Below are positions 15,781-21,464 of a stretch of 26,366 nt of DNA, piece by piece. This DNA is from JBEVMS01 sp040508515. GTDB lineage: Bacteria; Pseudomonadota; Gammaproteobacteria; Xanthomonadales; Rhodanobacteraceae. The translations under genes and the position numbers were made by a program. Location: assembly GCA_040508515.1 (NCBI GenBank), contig JBEVMS010000341.1, forward strand, positions 1 to 26,366, in the 5' to 3' direction. The notes beneath the pieces are model-generated. The model made no database searches, was not told the DNA's origin, and worked only from the letters and a program-made list of their open reading frames with translations. Positions within the stretch are counted from its first letter, which is position 1. The number at the start of each line of letters is the position of its first letter.

Positions 15781-15938
15781 CGCCCTGCCCTCTTTCGGTG
15801 TTTGATTTCGCGCGCGACTTGGACCGCGCGGCCTTGGAGCATCTGCGACAAATGACGCATGCATGCCTCGATGGCGATCAGCTGCGCCGTGGTGAGCGCG
15901 GCAAGGTCGATAGAGTGCTGGCGGACTTGTTGGGTCAT
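15777..15938 (-). CDS. 53-aa helical protein downstream of the helicase
   Basis: A short gene read directly: ATG at 15938, overlapping the helicase stop by 4 bases (ATGA), and TGA at 15777-15779. The product begins MTQQVRQHSIDLAALTTAQL, continues IAIEACMRHLSQMLQGRAVQ and ends with a basic tail (KHRKRAGR). It looks like a two-helix protein. The overlaps on both sides and the sensible amphipathic sequence support it. No family known to me. Confidence 0.65.
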   Translation of the reverse strand: MTQQVRQHSIDLAALTTAQLIAIEACMRHLSQMLQGRAVQVAREIKHRKRAGR

Positions 15939-17344
15939 TGGCGACCACGCCCAAAGCCGCGACTTGGGCGCGATGGTTCCATGGCTGCCGGCGCCTCGGG
16001 CCAGCCGTCGTGGTAGTCGTCCATACGCATCTGGTCGAAGCGGTTGGCCAGCGCGATACGGTCACCAAGCTTCAGGTTTCGACCCTTGGCCGGGATGACC
16101 TCGACCAACCCCGACATATGGGTTTCGGGGTCGTAGTAGTCCTCGCGGTGCAGGAACAGCACCACGTCAGCCTTCTGCTCGATCTCGCCGGACTCGCGCA
16201 GATCGGTGAGCCCTGGGCGCTTGTCAGCTCGGCTTGCGAGCGCGCGATTGAGCTGCGCAAGCAAGATCACCGGGCACTTCAACTCCTTGGCCAGCGTCTT
16301 CGCGCCCTGGGCAATGCGCCCGTACTCGTGGCGGGTTTCGGCCTTTCGGTCCGTGCCCATGTCATGCATGTGATCCACGACGATCAGGCGCAGCGGCTTC
16401 TGCATGTGCGCGCGCCGTGCTCGCGCCATCAGTTGCTCGATCGTCAGGCCCGGCGTGTCGTCGATCATCAGCGGGGCCGACAGGATCGATCCCGTCGCCG
16501 CCGTCAGTCGCGCCCAGTAGGTTTCGGCATCGTCGTGTGCCTGGCCGGGGTTCTCGACCCACTCGTGCGGGATCTGGCCTACCGCAGCTACCGAGCGCGC
16601 CATGCATTCCTCGGCGGTCATCTCAACGGAGAACACGGCCGTGCGCTCACCGCGGATCGCCGTGTGCAATGCCGTTTGCAACGCGAAGATAGATTTGCCC
16701 ATGCTCGGTCGCGCACCGACGATGTACAGCACGCCGTCGCGCAGCCCCTTGGTGCATTTGTTTAGCTCCAGCCATGGCCACGGCAGGCCGAGCAGCTTCG
16801 GACCCTGCTGATATCGCGCCATCAGCTCGGCGTGCATGCGGGTCATGCCTACTTTGGCCGACTCCAGGCCGCCGCGCAGCTTGCTCGACTGCATCTGCGC
16901 CAGATCGTGCGCGGCGACGCCTGCAATGCTCTGGCTGTCTGCGCTGTTCGCGTAGGCGCCGCTGACAATCCGCGTACCCACGTCGATCAGACTGCGCAGT
17001 TTGGACCGCTCCGAGACAATCTCGGCGTAGGACACGATGCTGCTGGCGCTCGCTGTCGCGTTGGACAGGTCGATCAGGTAGCCGATGTTGCCCAGCATGT
17101 CGGACAGGCCGTTGGCCTCGAACCAGTCGGCCATGGTCACCGCATCCACCGGCGCACCCTTTTCGATCAGGCCGCAGATCGCCCGGTAGATCAGCCGGTG
17201 ATCCTGCCGGTAGAAATCATCGGCGGTAAGCCAGTCGATGATCTTCACCAGCGCTGTCGGGGCCAGCATCAGCGCACCCAGCACCGACTGTTCGGCCTCG
17301 ACCGAGTGCGGCGGAATCATCGGGTCGAGCATCGGCGCGTTCAT
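15935..17344 (-). CDS. dnaB: Replicative DNA helicase, DnaB family
   Basis: 469 aa, the usual full length. The N-terminal domain shows IPPHSVEAEQSVLGALML and DFYRQDHRLIYRAI. The RecA-like domain has Walker A GARPSMGKS (about 210-218), VFSVEMTAEE, Walker B-like LRLIVVDHM (about 315) and the LLAQLNRALASRADKRP...LRESGEIEQKAD signature of DnaB. The protein unwinds DNA at the replication fork. It is co-transcribed with the O-like initiator directly upstream (4-base overlap), which presumably loads it, so the phage need not take host DnaB as lambda does. Confidence 0.95.
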   Translation of the reverse strand: MNAPMLDPMIPPHSVEAEQSVLGALMLAPTALVKIIDWLTADDFYRQDHRLIYRAICGLIEKGAPVDAVTMADWFEANGLSDMLGNIGYLIDLSNATASASSIVSYAEIVSERSKLRSLIDVGTRIVSGAYANSADSQSIAGVAAHDLAQMQSSKLRGGLESAKVGMTRMHAELMARYQQGPKLLGLPWPWLELNKCTKGLRDGVLYIVGARPSMGKSIFALQTALHTAIRGERTAVFSVEMTAEECMARSVAAVGQIPHEWVENPGQAHDDAETYWARLTAATGSILSAPLMIDDTPGLTIEQLMARARRAHMQKPLRLIVVDHMHDMGTDRKAETRHEYGRIAQGAKTLAKELKCPVILLAQLNRALASRADKRPGLTDLRESGEIEQKADVVLFLHREDYYDPETHMSGLVEVIPAKGRNLKLGDRIALANRFDQMRMDDYHDGWPEAPAAMEPSRPSRGFGRGRQ

Positions 17345-18165
17345 GCCACGCTCCGATTTTCGTACTTGCCCTCGATGACCTTGACCAGATTTCCGGCCTC
17401 AATCAGCCACTCGAAATCGCATCCGGTCCAGCGAGCATCTCGCCCGGTCAGGAAATCGCTCTTGGCGACGAAGGCGAAGTACTCGTCCCACCAACTCACA
17501 TCCTGCCGCTCCGCGTCCTCGGTCCAGCGCGCCTTGAGCTTCCGGCGCCGTGCATCGGTCATTACCCGGACATCGGGGAGCATGGGTAGGTGGGTGCGGT
17601 AGGCAGCCAGGATCACCTTGACCGGGATCAACCGACTGACCTGATCTCCACCTTTCTCGACTTCGGACTGATCGCCGTCGTCGCCAGACGACAATGTCTT
17701 TTCTTCTTCTACTCTCCTCTCCTCTCCTCTGTCGTGACCATCCGTGACATCGCGTGACATGACATCTTGTCCCGCATGTCCACGACGCGCTTTATCGTCC
17801 GCATCGCGCTCACGCTGCGCGCGCTTCCGATCGGCCGCGGTTACGTCCTCAGCCTTGGGCTGCCTACGTTTCCAGGCGATCAATACTTGGCCGTCAAGGG
17901 TCTTCCCCTGCATGGCCTCGCGAATGGCGGCCACTTCGCTCTCATCGATGTCCAGTGCGGCGGCGATGTCTTCATCCACCCATCCAGACAATTCACCGCG
18001 CGGCGTTGACTGTGACGCTCTCTCCATCATGGCCGCCCAAACGGACACGACGTGACCGATCGTGACTTTCCGTGACAGTGAATTTCCGGCACGCATAGCC
18101 ACCACTTTCCACTTCGGGTCAGTGACAGTTCCGTGGTGCCAGCGATACCAGTGTTCAGTTGCCAT
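17341..18165 (-). CDS. Replication initiator (lambda O-like)
   Basis: 274 aa. The N-terminal ~110 residues (MATEHWYRWHHGTVTDPKWK..., KVTIGHVVSVWAAMMERA) resemble the winged-helix origin-binding part of phage initiators. A charged linker of about 60 residues follows (ADRKRAQRERDADDKARRG, EERRVEEEK). The C-terminal part (ILAAYRTHLPMLPDVRVMTD, WWDEYFAFVAKSDFLTGRD) is the usual helicase-interaction region in such initiators. It precedes DnaB with a 4-base overlap. Repeats inside the gene at 17733-17758 and 18051-18076 are candidate iterons. Confidence 0.82.
   Translation of the reverse strand: MATEHWYRWHHGTVTDPKWKVVAMRAGNSLSRKVTIGHVVSVWAAMMERASQSTPRGELSGWVDEDIAAALDIDESEVAAIREAMQGKTLDGQVLIAWKRRQPKAEDVTAADRKRAQRERDADDKARRGHAGQDVMSRDVTDGHDRGEERRVEEEKTLSSGDDGDQSEVEKGGDQVSRLIPVKVILAAYRTHLPMLPDVRVMTDARRRKLKARWTEDAERQDVSWWDEYFAFVAKSDFLTGRDARWTGCDFEWLIEAGNLVKVIEGKYENRSVA
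17697..17758. other. Candidate replication origin: iterons beside a pyrimidine tract
   Basis: CGTGAC occurs at 17733, 17743 and 17753, an exact 10-bp period, about one helical turn. Directly to the left, 17697-17730 is pyrimidine on the plus strand in 33 of 34 bases. Because 10 is not a multiple of 3 the repeats fall in different codon positions, so they are not an amino-acid repeat. Lambda's ori has the same layout: iterons then a strand-asymmetric tract inside O. The tract here could partly reflect Glu/Arg codons. Confidence 0.55.
18051..18076. repeat. Second CGTGAC iteron cluster
   Basis: CGTGAC at 18051, 18061 and 18071, again exactly 10 bp apart, near the 5' end of the initiator gene, about 300 bases from the other cluster. 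Related TGTGAC and AGTGAC copies occur nearby (18011, 18121). It may be a second initiator-binding site, for instance for autoregulation. Confidence 0.55.
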
Positions 18166-18171
18166 GATTTC

Positions 18172-18405
18172 CTACCGTCCTACATGCCCGCGAACCGCCA
18201 ACCCGGTAGGCTCGGGCTGTCCACCGGTGATCAAGCCGGCGTTAGGCGGGACGGAAAAAAGAGACGGCTGCCGTGCAGCCCTAGGCGTAGCCAGGGCCAT
18301 TTCGGCAGCAGTAATTTCGTCCGGGGTGTGTTCCTTGTCGGCCTCAGCGACGGCGCGCCGGAGGTTTGCAATGGAGTTCTTGAACCACGCCTCGGACCTT
18401 GTCAT
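18172..18405 (-). CDS. Unknown small helical protein
   Basis: 77 aa from the ATG at 18405, which overlaps the preceding stop (TGATG). It begins MTRSEAWFKNSIANLRRAVA and continues with EADKEHTPDEITAAEMALAT, then a Pro/Gly-rich tail. The helical charged first half looks like a genuine small phage protein. No family assigned. It lies 6 bases before the replication initiator. Confidence 0.58.
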   Translation of the reverse strand: MTRSEAWFKNSIANLRRAVAEADKEHTPDEITAAEMALATPRAARQPSLFSVPPNAGLITGGQPEPTGLAVRGHVGR

Positions 18406-18632
18406 CACTTGTCTCCGGGTGAACTTTTGAGGGCCTTAAAAGGCACCACGCGGCCCTCCTTCGGAGGGGGCTCAAGGCCGGCGTCGAGCGCCGACTTGAT
18501 GCCTTGCTCAATGAGCGCAGGCACAGTCATTCCTCGGCGCGCAGCTTCGCGCTGCCAGCGCCGGTTAATGGAATTTGAGTAAGTCAGATCGAATCCGTTC
18601 GAGTCTTGCTCATCCGTGAATACGGCCCTCAC
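18405..18632 (-). CDS. Small DNA-binding-like protein (GTG start)
   Basis: 75 aa from a GTG at 18632 that overlaps the preceding stop by 4 bases. The segment FDLTYSNSINRRWQREAARR followed by GMTVPALIEQGIKSAL has a strand-then-two-helix layout like ribbon-helix-helix proteins, with a basic turn. A regulatory role is plausible but unproven. Confidence 0.55.
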   Translation of the reverse strand: MRAVFTDEQDSNGFDLTYSNSINRRWQREAARRGMTVPALIEQGIKSALDAGLEPPPKEGRVVPFKALKSSPGDK

Positions 18633-18829
18633 GAGGCCCTCGCGATGGAGTCGAAGTCGCCGTCATGCTTCTCCAACAGTTCGAGGGCGAGAACTGACAA
18701 GTCGTGCAGCAACGTAGCCTGCTGGCGTCGCGTGCGAATAGCCATCTGTTCAATGCGCCGCTGGTCGATCGTGTCGAACCGCACACGATGGATGTTGGCC
18801 CGTCGATGTAGTGGATTCTTGTACGACAT
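18629..18829 (-). CDS. Ribbon-helix-helix-like small protein
   Basis: 66 aa from the ATG at 18829; an in-frame TTG at 18850 with AAAGA upstream is an alternative start. The sequence HRVRFDTIDQRRIEQMAIRT, continuing RRQQATLLHDLSVLALELLE, gives a beta strand, helix, turn and helix as in CopG/Arc-like repressors. A position early in the cro operon suits a regulator such as a CII substitute, but that is inference. The ATG lacks a good ribosome site. Confidence 0.58.
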   Translation of the reverse strand: MSYKNPLHRRANIHRVRFDTIDQRRIEQMAIRTRRQQATLLHDLSVLALELLEKHDGDFDSIARAS

Positions 18830-18843
18830 AGGGGAGGCTCGGT

Positions 18844-18996
18844 ATGGCAAGTGATCTTTCGATCGTGGAAGAACTGCGCAGGCCCGAATGGATCAGCGCG
18901 GATGAGTGGTCGGAGTTACTTGAGCTTGCGGCACTACGTCGGGCGCTTGCTCGCGATCACGACGATCAACCTCAAGACGGAGGGCCTGCAACGTGA
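18844..18996 (+). CDS. Possible plus-strand small ORF opposite the early operon
   Basis: 50 codons from an ATG at 18844 with a very good Shine-Dalgarno (GGGGAGG, 8 bases upstream) to TGA at 18994-18996. The product begins MASDLSIVEELRRPEWISAD and continues EWSELLELAALRRALARDHD, a believable amphipathic helical protein. It runs against the cro operon and overlaps the better-supported minus-strand gene at 18893-19054, so it may be chance. No promoter was identified. Confidence 0.3.
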   Translation: MASDLSIVEELRRPEWISADEWSELLELAALRRALARDHDDQPQDGGPAT

Positions 18997-19054
18997 AGGC
19001 GATGCCACCAATGAAAGAAAGCAGCATCAGGAAGATGGCCAGTGCGAGCGGCAT
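18893..19054 (-). CDS. 53-aa single-pass membrane protein
   Basis: A short frame read directly, with ATG at 19054, a strong GAGGAGGG upstream and TGA at 18893-18895. It begins MPLALAIFLMLLSFIGGIAF, a clear membrane helix right at the N-terminus, followed by a charged segment (RLEVDRRDREQAPDV) and a polar tail. It overlaps the stop of the preceding membrane protein gene. Function unknown. Confidence 0.65.
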   Translation of the reverse strand: MPLALAIFLMLLSFIGGIAFTLQALRLEVDRRDREQAPDVVPQAQVTPTTHPR

Positions 19055-19055
19055 G

Positions 19056-19265
19056 TCAGCCCTCCTCACGGCGAGGTTTCAGCAATGCCTTCAGCTGCCG
19101 GTTCTCGCGCTGTTGTTGGTGCAGGCTCTCGGCGTGCGCGTCAGCGTTCCAGCCCATGTGCCAGCGGTGGCAAAGCCAGATGCCGATGGACATGCAGATG
19201 GCTCCGACGACAAGAGCCGTCAGGAACATCGCCAGGAAAAGATCGGTGTCGGTGGAGGCGAGCAT
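19056..19265 (-). CDS. Small membrane protein with helical tail
   Basis: 69 aa, starting one base before the cro-like gene's stop codon. One membrane helix (LFLAMFLTALVVGAICMSIG) is followed by IWLCHRWHMGWNADAHAESL and a charged, coiled-coil-like tail (HQQQRENRQLKALLKPRRE). Two consecutive small membrane proteins follow cro here. Their roles are unknown; superinfection exclusion would be one possibility. Confidence 0.65.
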   Translation of the reverse strand: MLASTDTDLFLAMFLTALVVGAICMSIGIWLCHRWHMGWNADAHAESLHQQQRENRQLKALLKPRREEG

Positions 19266-19502
19266 CTAGGCTGCCCTCGCCTTCTTTGCCTTCGGGGCTT
19301 CACCGAAGACGTCGGGGCGGAGGTCGTATCGAGTGACCTGACCCTTGGTCGATTCCTCGATTTTTATGCAGTGCTGAGGCGCTACAGGTCTCCGCCCAGC
19401 ACACCATTGCCAGACGAGCGGCTGAGTCACCCCAACTGCGCGCGCAAGAGCGGCCTGACCGCCCGCCAGCTTCGTTGCCACTTGGATTGCGGTATTGTCC
19501 AT
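19266..19502 (-). CDS. Cro-like repressor (YdaS family)
   Basis: 78 aa from the ATG at 19502 (a TTG at 19508 is less likely). Residues 1-45 form a helix-turn-helix of the YdaS/Cro type: AIQVATKLAGGQAALARAVG followed by VTQPLVWQWCAGRRPVAPQHC. The tail is basic (APKAKKARAA). It is divergent from cI and shares the operator region, so it is expected to act as the Cro-like switch protein favouring lytic growth. Its leader carries two operators. Confidence 0.88.
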   Translation of the reverse strand: MDNTAIQVATKLAGGQAALARAVGVTQPLVWQWCAGRRPVAPQHCIKIEESTKGQVTRYDLRPDVFGEAPKAKKARAA

Positions 19503-19511
19503 GAGCAAACG

Positions 19512-19524
19512 TTAGCATCGCTAA
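19512..19524. promoter_or_regulatory. Repressor operator OA
   Basis: TTAGCATCGCTAA, a perfect 5-bp inverted repeat around three bases, lying in the leader of the cro-like gene about 10 bases before its start codon. Confidence 0.75.
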
Positions 19525-19536
19525 ACGTGCGATGCA

Positions 19537-19549
19537 ATAGCGTTGCTAA
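19537..19549. promoter_or_regulatory. Repressor operator OB
   Basis: ATAGCGTTGCTAA, the same palindrome with one half-site base changed, placed at the predicted transcription start of the cro promoter and centred exactly 25 bp from OA. Confidence 0.72.
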
Positions 19550-19551
19550 CT

Positions 19552-19580
19552 TTTACCAAGCTAGGCTTGTGACGTGTCAA
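19552..19580 (-). promoter_or_regulatory. Promoter of the cro/early operon (pR-like)
   Basis: On the minus strand a perfect TTGACA (19580-19575) and GGTAAA (19557-19552) are 17 bases apart. Transcription would begin inside operator OB. A second TTGACA at 19590-19585 is also present. Confidence 0.6.
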
Positions 19581-19597
19581 CCCTTGTCAATTAGCAT
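19569..19597 (+). promoter_or_regulatory. cI promoter, leaderless (pRM-like)
   Basis: GTGACG (19569-19574) and TAGCAT (19592-19597) are 17 bases apart and place the transcription start on the A of the cI ATG at 19604. No ribosome site precedes that ATG, so a leaderless mRNA as in lambda pRM is likely. Confidence 0.5.
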
Positions 19598-19603
19598 TGC
19601 TAT
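19591..19603. promoter_or_regulatory. Repressor operator OC, overlapping the cI promoter
   Basis: TTAGCATTGCTAT lies over the -10 box of the cI promoter and directly abuts the cI start codon, so binding there should repress cI itself. Confidence 0.72.
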
Positions 19604-20278
19604 ATGACTAGATATTCCGATGAATTCGCTGCTGCACTAGGCAAAGCGGGCATGAGCCAGAGGCAGCTTGCAGCCGCCCTAGGCGTAACTGCTGCCAACA
19701 TCAATCACTGGAAGTCTGGCCTACGCCCAATTCCCGCCGACAAGGCAATGACGATAGCAAGGCTGATTGGGTCGGCTCCGGAGCGGATCAGCAAGGATTT
19801 CGCACAGATCGCATCCACGTCTGGCTTTGAGACGAACGGCTCTGCTGAGCCAATCTCAAACGGTGAAGCGACCGAAGCGAATGCTCTCCCTCCGGGCATG
19901 ATGCGCGTGCCCATCCGAGGGAGTGCGGTCGTGGGTGTAGATGGATTTTGGACGGGGCTAGAGTCAGAGGACGACTTAAGCTATGCGGTGATGACTAAGG
20001 ATCCGGCAGCCTATGCAATACGGATCACCGGACGACGATACGCGCCGGTCATCAGTCCCGGCGAGTGCGTCCTTATTGAGCCTGGGAGTCCCCTCCGCGT
20101 CGCCCGCAAGGCCCTTGTCGTCTTGCATGACGGGCGCCACGCCATCCGCAACTATCTAAGCCACGATCGCGGCGTCTGGACCTTCACGGCCGTACTCGAT
20201 AGCAACGATGTACTCGAGCTGCCGGATGGCGAGGTGAAGGCAGTACTCCGCATCATGTCGACGTTCGACACTGAATGA
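19604..20278 (+). CDS. CI-like repressor with a degenerate S24 domain
   Basis: 224 aa. Residues 1-65 are an XRE helix-turn-helix (MSQRQLAAALGVTAANINHW). Residues about 100-224 have the S24 (LexA/CI) beta fold: RVPIRGSAVVGVDGFWTGL, AIRITGRRYAPVISPGECVL, ALVVLHDGRHAIRNYL. Where active proteins have the catalytic G-[DN]-S-M, this one reads GRRY (143-146), and the usual Lys position reads HAIRNYL with Arg. Self-cleavage is therefore unlikely; the domain probably serves for dimerisation. It presumably maintains lysogeny by binding TTAGC-N3-GCTAA operators on both sides. No ribosome site precedes the ATG (leaderless). A terminator follows. Confidence 0.9.
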   Translation: MTRYSDEFAAALGKAGMSQRQLAAALGVTAANINHWKSGLRPIPADKAMTIARLIGSAPERISKDFAQIASTSGFETNGSAEPISNGEATEANALPPGMMRVPIRGSAVVGVDGFWTGLESEDDLSYAVMTKDPAAYAIRITGRRYAPVISPGECVLIEPGSPLRVARKALVVLHDGRHAIRNYLSHDRGVWTFTAVLDSNDVLELPDGEVKAVLRIMSTFDTE

Positions 20279-20288
20279 TCAACATATA

Positions 20289-20311
20289 AGCCCGCTCTGG
20301 CGGGCTTTTTT
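20289..20311 (+). terminator. Terminator of cI
   Basis: AGCCCGC-TCTG-GCGGGCT followed by TTTTT, a textbook intrinsic terminator 11 bases after the cI stop. It isolates cI from the recombination operon. Confidence 0.9.
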
Positions 20312-20340
20312 GTGACTCAGTTAAGTGTCCATGAATGCGC

Positions 20341-20360
20341 GCGCCATAGAGATATGGCGC
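20341..20360 (+). other. Perfect hairpin with GAGA tetraloop in the gene-free gap
   Basis: GCGCCATA-GAGA-TATGGCGC is an 8-bp perfect stem with a GNRA loop on the plus strand. It lies in the 224-base gap between the cI terminator and the first recombination-operon gene. Apart from this hairpin and the operators at 20457-20494, nothing else is visible in the gap. Confidence 0.5.
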
Positions 20361-20456
20361 CAGGCATCCAATCGCGGTGACGGCCAGCCGAGCCGCCGAT
20401 TGTTTCGCTCTTTAGGGCCACAACATAAACGCAAGCTGAATACTTCGCCCTGAAAG

Positions 20457-20494
20457 TTAGCATTGCTATTGCTCTAGCAATTTAGCGTTGCTAA
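20457..20494. promoter_or_regulatory. Second operator cluster (pL-like region)
   Basis: TTAGCATTGCTAT (20457-20469) and TTAGCGTTGCTAA (20482-20494) repeat the immunity operators with the same 25-bp centre spacing as OA/OB. Between them is the palindrome TTGCTCTAGCAA. The bases before the first site (TGAAAGTTAGCA) resemble the cro-promoter equivalent (TAAAAGTTAGCA), suggesting the plus-strand operon's promoter lies here, though no clean -35 box is seen. Confidence 0.7.
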
Positions 20495-20535
20495 TCTTTC
20501 TCCATCGACCACGCAACGTGGCATGGAGACAGGCA

Positions 20536-20712
20536 ATGCCCATCTACCTCCCCTACGCCCGCCAGGAACGCGACTGCTACCGCGGCGAGATCGTCAACGA
20601 GTCCGGCAAGTGCGTGTATCGCACCCGGCACGTCTACACCGACGCCGACATGGCGCGCAGCGCTGCCCAGCAGCAGTGGGATGCCAAGCAGCGTGAAGAG
20701 GTGGCGGCATGA
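20536..20712 (+). CDS. First gene of the recombination operon, unknown
   Basis: 58 aa from the ATG at 20536 with GGAG 8 bases upstream. The upstream extension of the frame lies in operators and is rejected. It begins MPIYLPYARQERDCYRGEIV and is soluble and charged, with a helical tail (DMARSAAQQQWDAKQREEV). Overlaps the next ATG by 4 bases. Function unknown. Confidence 0.65.
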   Translation: MPIYLPYARQERDCYRGEIVNESGKCVYRTRHVYTDADMARSAAQQQWDAKQREEVAA

Positions 20713-20906
20713 AGAAGGTCGAGGTCGGCTTCGGCCATGAAGTGCGCGTCAGCTCTGCTTTCGGGTCCCTTATTTCGGACGTCTATTTCAGCACTGGCGC
20801 GATGATGATGTGCATGACTGCCGATGAGGCCGATGCCGTCGCCGATGCGCTGAAGGAAGCAGCCACAGAATCACGCGCGAAGCCGCCGCAGAAGGCGGTC
20901 GCATGA
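20709..20906 (+). CDS. Unknown small protein
   Basis: 65 aa, overlapping both neighbours by 4 bases (ATGA). It begins MKKVEVGFGHEVRVSSAFGS and contains MTADEADAVADALKEAATES, so a small beta part followed by a helix. Small proteins of this size are common next to phage RecT genes. No function assigned. Confidence 0.62.
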   Translation: MKKVEVGFGHEVRVSSAFGSLISDVYFSTGAMMMCMTADEADAVADALKEAATESRAKPPQKAVA

Positions 20907-21226
20907 ACTACGCCACCAGCTACCAGCATTGCGCGAACGGCGGCAATGATGACTTTCATGCCCGCGAAGTGCGCAGTTACATCATCGCCGATCGGACGCC
21001 CGAAGTCGCGAAGACCATCGTCGCGGAATGGACGGCCAACAACGACGAGCTTTGCGAGTTCATCCGGGACGCTGTCTATTCGATTCCCGATGCCGAACTG
21101 GCCGCGGCGTGGCGCGACAAGGATCACGCCGAGCTTGGCCGTCTGATCCACGCGGCAACGCTGCGCGGGATGGACGAGAAGTCCACCGACGCTGCCGTCG
21201 AGCGCTTACAGGTATCGCTGGCATGA
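20903..21226 (+). CDS. Unknown protein, recombination operon
   Basis: 107 aa. It begins MNYATSYQHCANGGNDDFHA and has conserved-looking segments EVAKTIVAEWTANNDELCEF and IPDAELAAAWRDKDHAELGR. It is helical and acidic overall, with no membrane helix or metal motif. It overlaps both neighbours by 4 bases, supporting translational coupling. Confidence 0.62.
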   Translation: MNYATSYQHCANGGNDDFHAREVRSYIIADRTPEVAKTIVAEWTANNDELCEFIRDAVYSIPDAELAAAWRDKDHAELGRLIHAATLRGMDEKSTDAAVERLQVSLA

Positions 21227-21423
21227 GCAATGCCATCCGATCAACCAGTCGCACAAGCGAGCCTTGCCTAGCTCGGCGCCAACCGGCATTGCGGCTCGTT
21301 GAGCCTGCGCCCGAATTGCCGCCTCTGATCAGCGAAGACAGCGTAGCCGGCTGGCTCTGCTTGGCACTGATCGCCCTGGCCACCGTCTTGATCGTCTACC
21401 TCCGGATCACCGGCGGACTTTGA
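21223..21423 (+). CDS. Small C-terminally anchored membrane protein
   Basis: 66 aa from the ATG at 21223, which overlaps the preceding stop. A basic/polar N-terminal half (SNAIRSTSRTSEPCLARRQP) is followed by a single membrane helix at the C-terminus (GWLCLALIALATVLIVYLRI). Tail-anchored topology is likely. Function unknown. Confidence 0.6.
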   Translation: MSNAIRSTSRTSEPCLARRQPALRLVEPAPELPPLISEDSVAGWLCLALIALATVLIVYLRITGGL

Positions 21424-21464
21424 TTTATCACACCGCGCCGGCGGATTCCGGCAAAGGAATTTCG

